Source: a virus | Length of the DNA: 51,108 bases | IMG/VR virus record: IMGVR_UViG_3300032245_000828 | Span: 1-51,108 of that record | Reading direction: 5' to 3' (one strand) | In this document: one piece after another, positions 40,472 to 46,997 of the stretch | Layout of the letters: every line of letters starts with the position of its first letter | Numbering within the stretch: position 1 is the first letter of the stretch | Notes under the pieces: model-generated | Database searches by the model: none | What the model saw: only the letters and a program-made list of their open reading frames with translations | What the model was told of the DNA's origin: nothing | Program-made: the position numbers and the translations under genes

Positions 40472-42682
40472 TTAACCCAGCGGAGGTACTAGGCTAGTTA
40501 ATATATTACCACTAGCATCGATGCCTGTTAGATAGTAGGTTTCATCTTCTTCTAATAGGTCTTCAATATTTTGTAGTTGATCAGTTCTATTTGCATCATA
40601 GTAGTAGAATGATCTTAATATTGAATCTAGTGTACGACGTTGCTCAATAGTATTTCCATTAAATGCAATCGAATTTAATCTCACAGTGATATTACCCAGA
40701 CCATCATTGATCACTCTCAACACACTGCCTGCGGCGGTGCCTACTCCAAAATATGAGTTGTAGACAAATGCGGAGTTTTTCTTAACCACATAATCTTTTG
40801 AATACATGCTTTGTGGTCGTTCTAGTATTGGGAATCTATAGACTTCTTGCCAACTGGCAAATGATAAACTACGAACTCCTAATTGATTCATGTTAGGATT
40901 ATTAGGTCCTATACCAATTGTGAGATAGGTAGTACCATCTATTATGTCATAACTGATACCAGTCTTAACATCATCATATCCAAGGGCGCTGACCCATTGT
41001 GCTATCTGTCTGTTTACTACATCAGTTGTGATTGCTACAGGTACAGTCCATGTTGTTGCAATTTGACTACTATCTAAAGGATTAACTGTAACTGTAGCAG
41101 TAGTAATGTGTAGTCCATTAGGTAGGTCAATTGGATTAAAAGTTATATTAAATGTGTCGTTAGTTCCTGTTACTAGAGATGTATAAGTAAATCCAGGTAC
41201 AGTTGGGAACTCAACATTAAAGTCTTTAAAGTATCCGCCAGCATGGTCAACTACAAAGTTTTTAGATATAGGTGCAATGGTAGTTGTATTGATTGTCAAC
41301 ATTCTAGGATTTGTACTGCCCACATTGATTTCTGTGAATAGTGTTAATCTATTAATGTTACACAATACATCAATCATGCCCTGATAATGACCTGCTTGAA
41401 TGCCTGTGTAGGTAACAACAAAGTCTGAAGAACTACCTGGGGCAATGGTCATTGTGGTAGGTGATACTACACCATCTGTGTAGCCACTTAATACTATATT
41501 GCTGACTGTACAGGTCAACGTGCTATTATTTCTCAATGTAACAATTTGTGGTAGTGTAGAATCTCCTGTGCCGCAGGTAAACTGTGGTATAGGTGAAGGG
41601 GCGGCACTGACACTGTTAGATGTTATCTGTGTTTGGGGAACCTGTGCAGACAGGCCGCCGTTGGTGCCTGCAGGGTATGTGGTTAAGAAGTCTGTTTCTA
41701 GTTTAACATTCAGCGATAGATAGCGTCCAATAATAGTTTTTGTAAAAATATCAGTAATGGTTACGCCGGTTACATGATGTTTGACATCATACTTTTTAGT
41801 AATCACTTGTCCAGTCTTTGATTTACTCTTGCTCTTGGGTCCTAGTCCAGCAACAAAGTTCAAAGATCCGACAATTTGATTACGGTTGTTAGCATTTGTG
41901 CCTGTGTTGATAAAAGTAATAACTATGGCGTTGGCTGAATAGGATGTGGTATTAGTTGTAGTGATTATGGTAGTTGATGTATGATAAACATTTATACCTA
42001 GTTTTTCTAGATTTCTTCGTATCTGTGGTTTGTTGCCATTGCCAGTTACAATAACCTGATAACTGTTACTGGCAGTAGACTGTACCTGTAAGAATTCCGC
42101 GTGTCCAAATTTAATATTATTGGCCGTGTCGATCAAAGGTTGCCATGCTGAACGATTATCCATTGTTTCATTGTCTGGTAGTTTGATATGTGGCTGTATA
42201 CTACCGCCAAGATTAAAGAAGTAGTTCAACTGGTTGGGATAAAACCAACTCCAATTGGCCGCTGTGATATAACCTTGACCTGCCTTCATAGTGACTGTGT
42301 TAGAATAGTTAGTACAGGTCCATTCTACAGGACTAGTAGCAGTTGAGTTATAGGTAAAAGAACGTAGTTGACTAGGATGTGCTGTTCCTTGACGAGCCTG
42401 TAGTAACTGAATCTGTGTGTACATGCGCTCTGCAATACCACTATAAGTCAATGTACCAGAATTAGTGTAGGTCAACGCATTAGTACTGGTGCCAGTTTGA
42501 TGTATAAGACAACGCTCAACGTCTTGTATCATTAGGTTCCAATGACTGGCTTTCACTGGTTGTCCTAGGCTTACTGGATCACTGATTAACTGAGCACCAT
42601 ATCCGGTGGAGGTAGTTCCTAATAAATCAAATAAGGAATTATAGACTATATTCTGTAGACGTGCGGTAATCTGTTGTGACAT
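40472..42682 (-). CDS. Virion structural protein with Ig-like repeats
   Basis: A 736-residue protein. The N-terminal ~180 residues (MSQQITARLQNIVYNSLFDLLG, then VKASHWNLMIQDVERCLIHQTG) look like a phage baseplate or fibre-attachment start. The rest is Thr/Ser/Asn-rich beta material, with stretches such as PQIVTLRNNSTLTCTVSNIVLSG and MTIAPGSSSDFVVTYTGIQAG that are typical of bacterial Ig-like (ASPM/choice-of-anchor) modules. The C-terminus (ITVRLNSIAFNGNTIEQRRTLDSILRSF) is more helical. It heads the 25-kb leftward operon, which links glycan genes to a structural gene. Confidence 0.65.
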   Translation of the reverse strand: MSQQITARLQNIVYNSLFDLLGTTSTGYGAQLISDPVSLGQPVKASHWNLMIQDVERCLIHQTGTSTNALTYTNSGTLTYSGIAERMYTQIQLLQARQGTAHPSQLRSFTYNSTATSPVEWTCTNYSNTVTMKAGQGYITAANWSWFYPNQLNYFFNLGGSIQPHIKLPDNETMDNRSAWQPLIDTANNIKFGHAEFLQVQSTASNSYQVIVTGNGNKPQIRRNLEKLGINVYHTSTTIITTTNTTSYSANAIVITFINTGTNANNRNQIVGSLNFVAGLGPKSKSKSKTGQVITKKYDVKHHVTGVTITDIFTKTIIGRYLSLNVKLETDFLTTYPAGTNGGLSAQVPQTQITSNSVSAAPSPIPQFTCGTGDSTLPQIVTLRNNSTLTCTVSNIVLSGYTDGVVSPTTMTIAPGSSSDFVVTYTGIQAGHYQGMIDVLCNINRLTLFTEINVGSTNPRMLTINTTTIAPISKNFVVDHAGGYFKDFNVEFPTVPGFTYTSLVTGTNDTFNITFNPIDLPNGLHITTATVTVNPLDSSQIATTWTVPVAITTDVVNRQIAQWVSALGYDDVKTGISYDIIDGTTYLTIGIGPNNPNMNQLGVRSLSFASWQEVYRFPILERPQSMYSKDYVVKKNSAFVYNSYFGVGTAAGSVLRVINDGLGNITVRLNSIAFNGNTIEQRRTLDSILRSFYYYDANRTDQLQNIEDLLEEDETYYLTGIDASGNILTSLVPPLG

Positions 42683-42708
42683 GTTCTGTATAAAAACGAT
42701 TTAACTTA

Positions 42709-42716
42709 TATTTAGT
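42709..42716 (-). promoter_or_regulatory. Possible late-type promoter for structural/glycan operon
   Basis: ACTAAATA on the minus strand, about 27 bases before the 736-residue gene. It is identical to the box before the giant fibre gene at 10933-10940. No consensus sigma-70 hexamers were found here, which would fit late, phage-controlled transcription. Weak evidence. Confidence 0.35.
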
Positions 42717-42781
42717 CGTAGGAATTTTACAGGCCGTGTGTGACGAAGTTAAATATATTTAACTAGATACTTTATTGAACA

Positions 42782-43549
42782 ATGAAACGATTTAAACATT
42801 CGGGCGCACTAGGTGACCTAGTCTATAGCCTGGCCATAATGAAACAGCAGGGTGGAGGAGAGTTTTACCTACACCTTAACCAAATGGATTGGATAGGACA
42901 ACACTACTATGGTAGCCCGCCTGCCCCATTCCATCAAGGTCGTATGCGACAGTCGGACTTTGACTTCATGAAGACATTTATGGAGGCTCAGGAATACGTT
43001 ACCCTGTTTGACATACTAGACCCTAGTCAACATGAAATTACCCATAACCTGGATCGATTCCGACCTTTGTTTGTAGGCCACCCTACCAATTACATTGACA
43101 TCTATGCCAATGCGTTTAACCTAACACCCGATGAGCAGGGTCTGGTAAACTCAACTCCCTGGCTCACTGTGCCCGTACCAAAATTCATAGAGGGTAGACC
43201 CATTGTGATTAATCGTACCCAACGTTGGATACCCCCAAGCCCGGGTCCGGCCTGGACCGAGTTCCGTGAGCAGGTAGAAGCAGAAGCAGTATTCGTGGGT
43301 CTACCAGAAGAGTATGTGGCTTTTACGCAACAGTTGGGCTGGGTCATACCCTACCATCCTACTCAAACCATGTTAGAATTAGCCAGCGTCATAGCGGGTG
43401 CTGACGTCTTTATTGGCAACCAAAGTCAATGCTATGCACTGGCAGTGGGTCTGGGCGTAGAGGACATAGTATGTGAAGCACGGGTAGATCTGCCCTTAGA
43501 ACGCAACGAGTGCTATTTCCCCCGTATGCAGAACATACGCTACATTTAA
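42782..43549 (+). CDS. GT9-like glycosyltransferase (GT-B fold)
   Basis: A 255-residue protein. The start FKHSGALGDLVYSLAIMK matches the glycine-rich acceptor loop of GT9/heptosyltransferase-like GT-B proteins (GxGDxV/I). The C-terminal part has LASVIAGADVFIGNQSQCYALAVGLG, the donor-site region where GT9 enzymes have (D/N)S/TG..H.A.alG. It is shorter than ADP-heptose transferases (~340 residues), with a reduced linker. It runs opposite to the glycan operon but sits next to it, and a second GT9-like gene follows 217 bases later. Possibly adds a sugar to LPS or to a phage glycan. Confidence 0.65.
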   Translation: MKRFKHSGALGDLVYSLAIMKQQGGGEFYLHLNQMDWIGQHYYGSPPAPFHQGRMRQSDFDFMKTFMEAQEYVTLFDILDPSQHEITHNLDRFRPLFVGHPTNYIDIYANAFNLTPDEQGLVNSTPWLTVPVPKFIEGRPIVINRTQRWIPPSPGPAWTEFREQVEAEAVFVGLPEEYVAFTQQLGWVIPYHPTQTMLELASVIAGADVFIGNQSQCYALAVGLGVEDIVCEARVDLPLERNECYFPRMQNIRYI

Positions 43550-43552
43550 TGG

Positions 43553-43581
43553 TTGACACGCTGGTAAAAATCCTGTATAAT
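43553..43581 (+). promoter_or_regulatory. Sigma-70-type promoter with spacer element
   Basis: TTGACA (43553-43558), 17 bases, TATAAT (43576-43581). The spacer carries CTGGTAAAAATCCTG, a variant of the GGTAAAACCTTGC element seen in other promoters further right. It drives the 49-residue ORF and the next GT9-like gene. Confidence 0.88.
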
Positions 43582-43616
43582 TAACACATAGAAACAAACA
43601 CTGTGAGGTATCCAAA

Positions 43617-43766
43617 ATGAACACTTTTCGAGTACTGATTGCTATAGGTGGTAACCGTGGTAACACCACCTGGGTGCAACTTATGGCTGACAACGGCTAC
43701 ACAGCCCGTAGCCTGGCCGAGAGCATGTACGGTGCAGGCAATGTTATAACCTATACACAGGTCTAA
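43617..43766 (+). CDS. Small hypothetical protein, 49 residues
   Basis: A short gene, MNTFRVLIAIGGNRGNTT..., ending ...GAGNVITYTQV. GTGAGGT lies upstream of the ATG, and the gene follows a consensus promoter. Its stop codon is immediately followed by the ATG of the next glycosyltransferase-like gene. The sequence (TARSLAESMYGAGNVI) looks like a helix-turn-strand and is plausibly folded. No family recognised. Confidence 0.65.
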   Translation: MNTFRVLIAIGGNRGNTTWVQLMADNGYTARSLAESMYGAGNVITYTQV

Positions 43767-44483
43767 ATGGCCAGAAAGCGTCTAGGTATTATTCAAAGCC
43801 GGGGCTTGGGCGACGTAGTCATAGCCCTGCCCATTGCCCACCATTATTACAAAGAGGGTTGGGAAATCCTTTGGCCTATCCTTGAAGAATTTATACCTAA
43901 TGTAGAACGGCATGTGCCCTGGGTCAAATGGATACCCCTACAGTTTGATGCTCCGGGTCGTTATTTCTATGACGTACCTTATGAACGTCTAAAGAACTTT
44001 CGCTGTGACGAGATTCTGCCCTTGTACCAACACTTATCAGGGCATCGTTTTGCAGAGGAAAAGTATTTCCAATACACCAGTTTCGATCAATACAAATACA
44101 TCCGGGCGGGTGTACACTTTCTAGAGAAATGGCAGTTGGATCAATGCATCACCCGTGACCTTGCGGAAGAACAACGTCTGTACACGGAACTTGCAACAAC
44201 ACCTGACTATGCCATAGTGCATCTGGAAGGTAGTGATCATACTGCCCAATTCGACCCTGCTATCATACCCTCAGACTGGGCTACTATACACATTAAGCCA
44301 GGCCTAACCCCCAGTATCTTTAACTGGCGTACCCTAATTGAGCGAGCACAGAGCATCATCATGGTTGACAGTTGCATGGCCAACTTGACTGATCAACTGG
44401 GTCTGGGCACGGATCACTACTTTATACAGAGATCACACATAGGGCTAACTCCCGTACTGAACTTGCCTTGGACTTGGTTATAA
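43767..44483 (+). CDS. GT9-like glycosyltransferase (GT-B fold), second copy
   Basis: A 238-residue protein starting MARKRLGIIQSRGLGDVVIALPIAHHYYKEGW, the GT9-type GLGDVV acceptor loop. The C-terminal half ends AQSIIMVDSCMANLTDQLGLG, equivalent to the donor-site (D)S..A...lG motif. DYAIVHLEGSDH and FNWRTLIERA also fit the family. It has no ribosome site of its own beyond coupling to the preceding 49-residue gene. It probably works with the first GT9-like gene. A homologue of full heptosyltransferases is likely, but function is inferred. Confidence 0.65.
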   Translation: MARKRLGIIQSRGLGDVVIALPIAHHYYKEGWEILWPILEEFIPNVERHVPWVKWIPLQFDAPGRYFYDVPYERLKNFRCDEILPLYQHLSGHRFAEEKYFQYTSFDQYKYIRAGVHFLEKWQLDQCITRDLAEEQRLYTELATTPDYAIVHLEGSDHTAQFDPAIIPSDWATIHIKPGLTPSIFNWRTLIERAQSIIMVDSCMANLTDQLGLGTDHYFIQRSHIGLTPVLNLPWTWL

Positions 44484-44529
44484 ATATTCAGTGCTGTTTT
44501 TACAGCCAGAATAACTGATATAACCAAAC

Positions 44530-44844
44530 ATGACTTCACCCTTTATTTCCGTAATACAATCAGACCGTGGCCCCTTAAAACTACAATTTAACGATGGGGA
44601 TGCATACTCTAACAGCATGAAAACTGATGTCATTGAAGGTCCGGGCAGTGCCAGATATCCCAGTGAATAGGCCTGTGAATACTGGACAGCATGGCAGGGA
44701 CCTTGTGCAAAACCCACACTGGTACGGGTCAATGTACCACACAGAATCATAGTAGAAAATGATTTGCCCAGATTTGTTTTCAGTATTAGATTCCACGTGG
44801 ATCAGGTAAACTATCACGATCTAAATCGAATACTGCCTCTCTAA
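44530..44844 (+). pseudogene. ORF interrupted by an in-frame TAG
   Basis: Reading from the ATG at 44530 gives 46 codons (MTSPFISVIQSDRGPLKLQF...SARYPSE), a TAG at 44668-44670, then 57 further codons in the same frame (ACEYWTAWQGPCAKPTLV...RILPL) ending in TAA. Both halves look like ordinary protein, and the join SE-TAG-AC falls in the middle of a likely domain. No ribosome site is obvious. TAG is used as a true stop elsewhere in the window (the ligase gene), so this is not a recoded genome. It may be a pseudogene, a sequencing or assembly error, or a readthrough product. Confidence 0.45.
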
Positions 44845-44857
44845 CTAGCCCAAACAC

Positions 44858-44913
44858 GAGCCCAAGTGAGCGTAGCGAACGCTAGACGCCAGCGGTGATT
44901 AATTTTTGGGCTC
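44858..44913. repeat. Nested inverted repeat at end of lipoprotein gene
   Basis: GAGCCCAA (44858-44865) pairs with TTGGGCTC (44906-44913). Inside is a second hairpin, AGCG (44869-44872) with CGCT (44880-44883). It covers the last codons of the leftward lipoprotein gene and may terminate its transcript, but no T run follows on the minus strand. Confidence 0.5.
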
Positions 44914-45330
44914 TGCAACCTCACCCCCAGTAGTGTATACGGTATATCCAACCATAAAGCCCACTAGAATAGTATAGACTACAGGCATGGGTGCAATGAT
45001 CTGTACAAAGTTATTAGCGGCCGCACCTGTCCAAACTGACGTGGCAATGCGATCATAACGAGTTCTAGTGTCTGCATCTAGTGAGTTTCTACGTGACAAG
45101 TATACAAGTTTCATCGCTGTAGCACCCCAAAATCCCAAAGGATTCAGTTCTCGTGCTCCATTATGTAGAGCAATACTAGTGGTAGCAGTATCAGCACCAG
45201 CGGCCCAATATACAGCGGGCGCATCTAGACTAGTGGGATCTCGAGTAGTATTATTAGTAGTAGCACAACCCAAAGCAGTGGTAATGAGTAGAGCAACTAA
45301 GAGAACAACAATGAGTTTGACCAAGCACAT
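44899..45330 (-). CDS. Small lipoprotein
   Basis: A 143-residue protein read from the ATG at 45330; the frame extends to 45393, but the inner start gives a proper signal peptide. MCLVKL, a hydrophobic core VVLLVALLITTALG and lipobox ALGC put the lipidated Cys at residue 22. A second hydrophobic stretch near the C-terminus (PVVYTILVGFMVGYTVYT) may be a membrane helix. Phage lipoproteins can be outer spanins or superinfection-exclusion proteins. It stands alone next to the repeat region, apart from the lysis genes, so exclusion is slightly favoured over a spanin role. No ribosome site is clear. Confidence 0.55.
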   Translation of the reverse strand: MCLVKLIVVLLVALLITTALGCATTNNTTRDPTSLDAPAVYWAAGADTATTSIALHNGARELNPLGFWGATAMKLVYLSRRNSLDADTRTRYDRIATSVWTGAAANNFVQIIAPMPVVYTILVGFMVGYTVYTTGGEVAEPKN

Positions 45331-45445
45331 ATGGTATTTACTATATGATATACTATACGATATAGTATCGAGTGAATACCCCGCTGTAGCCAATTAGGGG
45401 ATTTGTTAGTAAGCGTGAGTACAAAGACTCTATATACTACACGCA

Positions 45446-45486
45446 AATACCCCGCTGTATAGGTTCGCTCTGCGAGCATCACTGGG
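45446..45486 (+). repeat. 41-bp direct repeat, copy 1
   Basis: Identical over 41 bases to 45554-45594, starting AATACCCCGCTGTATAGG and ending in TCACTGGG. It contains the short palindrome GCTC-TGC-GAGC. The first part (AATACCCCGCTGTA) occurs a third time at 45375-45388. Confidence 0.9.
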
Positions 45487-45553
45487 ATCTAGTCTAGTGA
45501 ATTTACTTTGGTATACACGATAGATCTACTTTGGTATTAGCGTGTATCGAGTG

Positions 45554-45594
45554 AATACCCCGCTGTATAGGTTCGCTCTGCGAGCATCACTGGG
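45554..45594 (+). repeat. 41-bp direct repeat, copy 2
   Basis: Second exact copy. It and the shorter copy at 45365-45388 are both preceded by GTATCGAGTG, giving a shared 24-base unit (45365-45388 and 45544-45567). Confidence 0.9.
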
Positions 45595-45622
45595 GGTGAG
45601 AGGATCGGCGGGGGCGGGTGGG
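45592..45622 (+). other. G-rich stretch with quadruplex potential
   Basis: Runs GGGGG (45592-45596), GGGGG (45610-45614), GGG (45616-45618) and GGG (45620-45622), with single-base loops between the last three. This could fold as a G-quadruplex with one long loop. It is very unlike the AT-rich surroundings. Confidence 0.45.
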
Positions 45623-45677
45623 AGAAGTGTGAGAGATTGGAAAACCATTTGACTATAGCCTGTCGTGGCCCCACCCG
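45615..45677. repeat. Large inverted repeat
   Basis: CGGGTGGG (45615-45622) pairs perfectly with CCCACCCG (45670-45677), leaving a 47-base loop. A TTTTT run follows at 45688-45692 on the plus strand. It could be a terminator or an origin hairpin. Confidence 0.5.
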
Positions 45678-45738
45678 TCTCACAAGATTTTTACCGTAGA
45701 TTCACCGTGGAAAAAGTCCCAAAACGTCTCCAGAATGA

Positions 45739-45792
45739 GCCAAATTGGGCCTAAACCCTGCCAAAACTCTGCCAAAATTGAGTCAAAACTCC
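45739..45792 (+). repeat. Helically phased iteron-like tandem units
   Basis: Five successive units beginning at 45739, 45749, 45760, 45771 and 45782, each close to GCCAAAACTCT, so the A runs recur every 10-11 bases. Such spacing puts all A tracts on one face of the helix, giving bent DNA or repeated protein-binding sites. Confidence 0.6.
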
Positions 45793-45847
45793 ACCGATTT
45801 TCATGGCTTTTTAACCACATGCCACGGTCGACCACAGTATATATACA

Positions 45848-45876
45848 TTGACACTAGTGTAGATCTCGTGTATACT
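45848..45876 (+). promoter_or_regulatory. Promoter for tRNA / noncoding RNA transcript
   Basis: TTGACA (45848-45853), 17 bases, TATACT (45871-45876), about 70 bases before the tRNA. The spacer lacks the GGTAAAA element found in the later promoters. Confidence 0.7.
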
Positions 45877-45947
45877 ATATGCTAGACACACGGATACACA
45901 GTGATTGATGACTATAGTATATAGTAGTGTAGTAGTATACGCATAGT

Positions 45948-46024
45948 GGGCCTATGGCGCAATTGGTCAGCGCAGTGGACTCATAATCCATTGGTTACAA
46001 GTTCGAGTCTTGTTGGGCCTACCA
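45948..46024 (+). tRNA. tRNA with CAU anticodon (likely Ile2, or elongator Met)
   Basis: A complete 77-base cloverleaf including an encoded CCA end. Acceptor stem GGGCCTA with TGGGCCT (G1-U72 wobble), D stem GCGC/GCGC, anticodon stem GTGGA/TCCAT around loop CTCATAA, five-base variable loop, and T stem ACAAG/CTTGT with TTCGAGT loop. The anticodon is CAU. Lack of the initiator features (C1xA72 mismatch, three G-C pairs under the anticodon) excludes tRNA-fMet. Overall similarity favours tRNA-Ile2, which reads AUA after lysidine modification and would suit an AT-rich phage. Confidence 0.93.
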
Positions 46025-46039
46025 TATATACTACAGTGA

Positions 46040-46295
46040 ATTATAGTAAGGATTTTTAAACCCGCGGCTGGAGAATATACACAGTAAAGAACGAATCAGG
46101 TGCTGGAAGGCTGGGTGATTCTAGTAAGTACTGTTGAGGAAGAGACCTAGTCTCCCCGTAACTTGGCCAAATCTGCGACCATGCGCTTCCAGTGGTAAAG
46201 GCTCATTGTAGAGATACAATAGGAACAAGCAGACGGGGACCGGTTGAGGATACTTGCCTACAGTCGGTACTGGTATATAGGGCTTCGTGCCCTAT
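46040..46295 (+). ncRNA. Candidate structured noncoding RNA downstream of tRNA
   Basis: No gene fits this stretch. It contains several paired segments: CTGGAAG (46103-46109) with CTTCCAG (46186-46192), GAGAC (46142-46146) with GTCTC (46150-46154), ATTGTA-GAGA-TACAAT (46205-46220), CCCCGT (46154-46159) with ACGGGG (46233-46238), CAGT-CGGT-ACTG near 46261-46272, and a TAGGGC...GCCCTA hairpin near 46278-46294. The CCCCGT pairing would cross the CTGGAAG helix, a possible pseudoknot. It shares GACGGGGACCGGTTG, 14 of 15 bases, with the RNA candidate at 48705. It may be cotranscribed with the tRNA. It does not match tmRNA or RNase P RNA by eye. Confidence 0.5.
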
Positions 46296-46309
46296 TACTT
46301 TGGCATTAA

Positions 46310-46477
46310 TTAAATGCGCTGACCGTACGCATTAGTACGACCGCAGTGTTTAATACTACCTTTGGGCTTGACTGTAACGCTTTTGCGTGGCCAACGAGGC
46401 TTGCATACTGTAACAGTCACAGTGCCCTCTTTGTAAGTATAAAGTATGTCTCGTTGCTTAACTGTAGTCACGTGCAT
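46310..46477 (-). CDS. Small basic hypothetical protein, 55 residues
   Basis: A leftward gene too short for ordinary gene calling, but with full signals: a promoter at 46506-46534, AAGGAG at 46484-46489 six bases before the ATG, and a clean stop. The protein starts MHVTTVKQRDILYTYKEG and continues TVTVTVCKPRWPRKSV, ending RTNAYGQRI. It is very basic with two cysteines, possibly nucleic-acid binding. It is transcribed towards the structured RNA and tRNA. No family recognised. Confidence 0.7.
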   Translation of the reverse strand: MHVTTVKQRDILYTYKEGTVTVTVCKPRWPRKSVTVKPKGSIKHCGRTNAYGQRI

Positions 46478-46505
46478 TGGGGGCTCCTTTTTACTCTATG
46501 CCTGT

Positions 46506-46534
46506 ATTATAACACTCTTTTACCAAATGGTCAA
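46506..46534 (-). promoter_or_regulatory. Leftward sigma-70 promoter with spacer element
   Basis: On the minus strand: TTGACC (46534-46529), a 17-base spacer containing TTTGGTAAAAG, and TATAAT (46511-46506). It has the same GGTAAAA position as the rightward promoters, which shows the element belongs to the promoter and not to a single duplicated region. Confidence 0.8.
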
Positions 46535-46622
46535 CCAAAACCCTGAGACTTGTAGGGTCTTTGAAGTGCCTGGGGTGTGGCTTTTAGAACACAGATTCTT
46601 TGTAGGGTCTTTGTGCTAGTGG

Positions 46623-46651
46623 TTGACATTGTGGTAAAACCTTGCTATAAT
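46623..46651 (+). promoter_or_regulatory. Sigma-70-type promoter with GGTAAAACCTTGC spacer
   Basis: TTGACA (46623-46628), spacer TTGTGGTAAAACCTTGC, TATAAT (46646-46651). Its predicted start point coincides with the ATG of the next gene. A GTAGGGTCTTTG sequence occurs twice just upstream (near 46552 and 46602). Confidence 0.88.
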
Positions 46652-46657
46652 AACGAC

Positions 46658-46996
46658 ATGGACACACAAAAAGCACCCCGTAAAAAGCGAGTCGATCGCA
46701 ATCACATCATATACGAACTTGTCATAAACGGCAAGAACTATATAGGCGTGACTGCTAAGACAGAGTCTACAGTAGAGAAGAGCGTTCGGGCTAGAGCGGC
46801 CAAACACTACTATCGCGCTAAGACAGAATCAAAAGATTGGTTATTGTGTGCAGAATTGCGTAAGTTGACTGACAAGAGCCAGATTGAGATCTTAGTTCAT
46901 GCTGTCATACGTGGCAAGGCTGAGGCACACAAGACTGAAGTAGCAATCCGTAGGGCTGTTAAGCCCGTTCTCAACACTGACACTAGAGGAGATTGA
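46658..46996 (+). CDS. GIY-YIG-type endonuclease-like protein
   Basis: A 112-residue protein from the ATG at 46658; the frame extends upstream but overlaps the promoter. The start IIYELVINGKNYIGVTAK is a GIY-YIG signature (IYE....YIG), followed by a conserved Arg in SVRARAAKHYY and a late Glu in AHKTEVAIRRA that fits the catalytic glutamate. GIY-YIG domains are single-strand or homing nucleases. The ATG is only six bases after the -10 box, so the message should be leaderless, unusual among these genes. The domain is compact and may be a solitary nuclease. Confidence 0.65.
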   Translation: MDTQKAPRKKRVDRNHIIYELVINGKNYIGVTAKTESTVEKSVRARAAKHYYRAKTESKDWLLCAELRKLTDKSQIEILVHAVIRGKAEAHKTEVAIRRAVKPVLNTDTRGD

Positions 46997-46997
46997 T

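Larger units (their letters stand above)
45331..45947. other. Repeat-rich noncoding region, candidate replication origin
   Basis: A 617-base stretch without a convincing gene. From left to right it holds two exact 41-base direct repeats, an 11-bp pair of TACTTTGGTAT repeats, a G-rich stretch, a large inverted repeat, a set of ~11-base GCCAAAA-type tandem units, and AT-rich sequence containing the tRNA promoter. It separates a leftward lipoprotein gene from a rightward tRNA. Such layout is common at phage or plasmid origins and at control regions, but no initiator site is identified. Confidence 0.5.

Noticed and set aside
42701-42781. Sigma-70 promoter before the first GT9-like gene
   Set aside because: Only weak hexamer matches near an AT-rich palindrome (TTAAATATATTTAA); no confident pair at 17-base spacing.
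45068-45397. 109-residue open frame on the plus strand
   Set aside because: Opposes the lipoprotein gene, which has a convincing signal peptide and lipobox; the plus-strand protein shows no such logic.
45365-45594. Repeats as a CRISPR array
   Set aside because: Only two full 41-base copies and one partial, with unequal spacing and no cas genes.
46040-46295. tmRNA or RNase P RNA
   Set aside because: No tRNA-like end or tag frame for tmRNA, and no recognisable RNase P P4 core segments.
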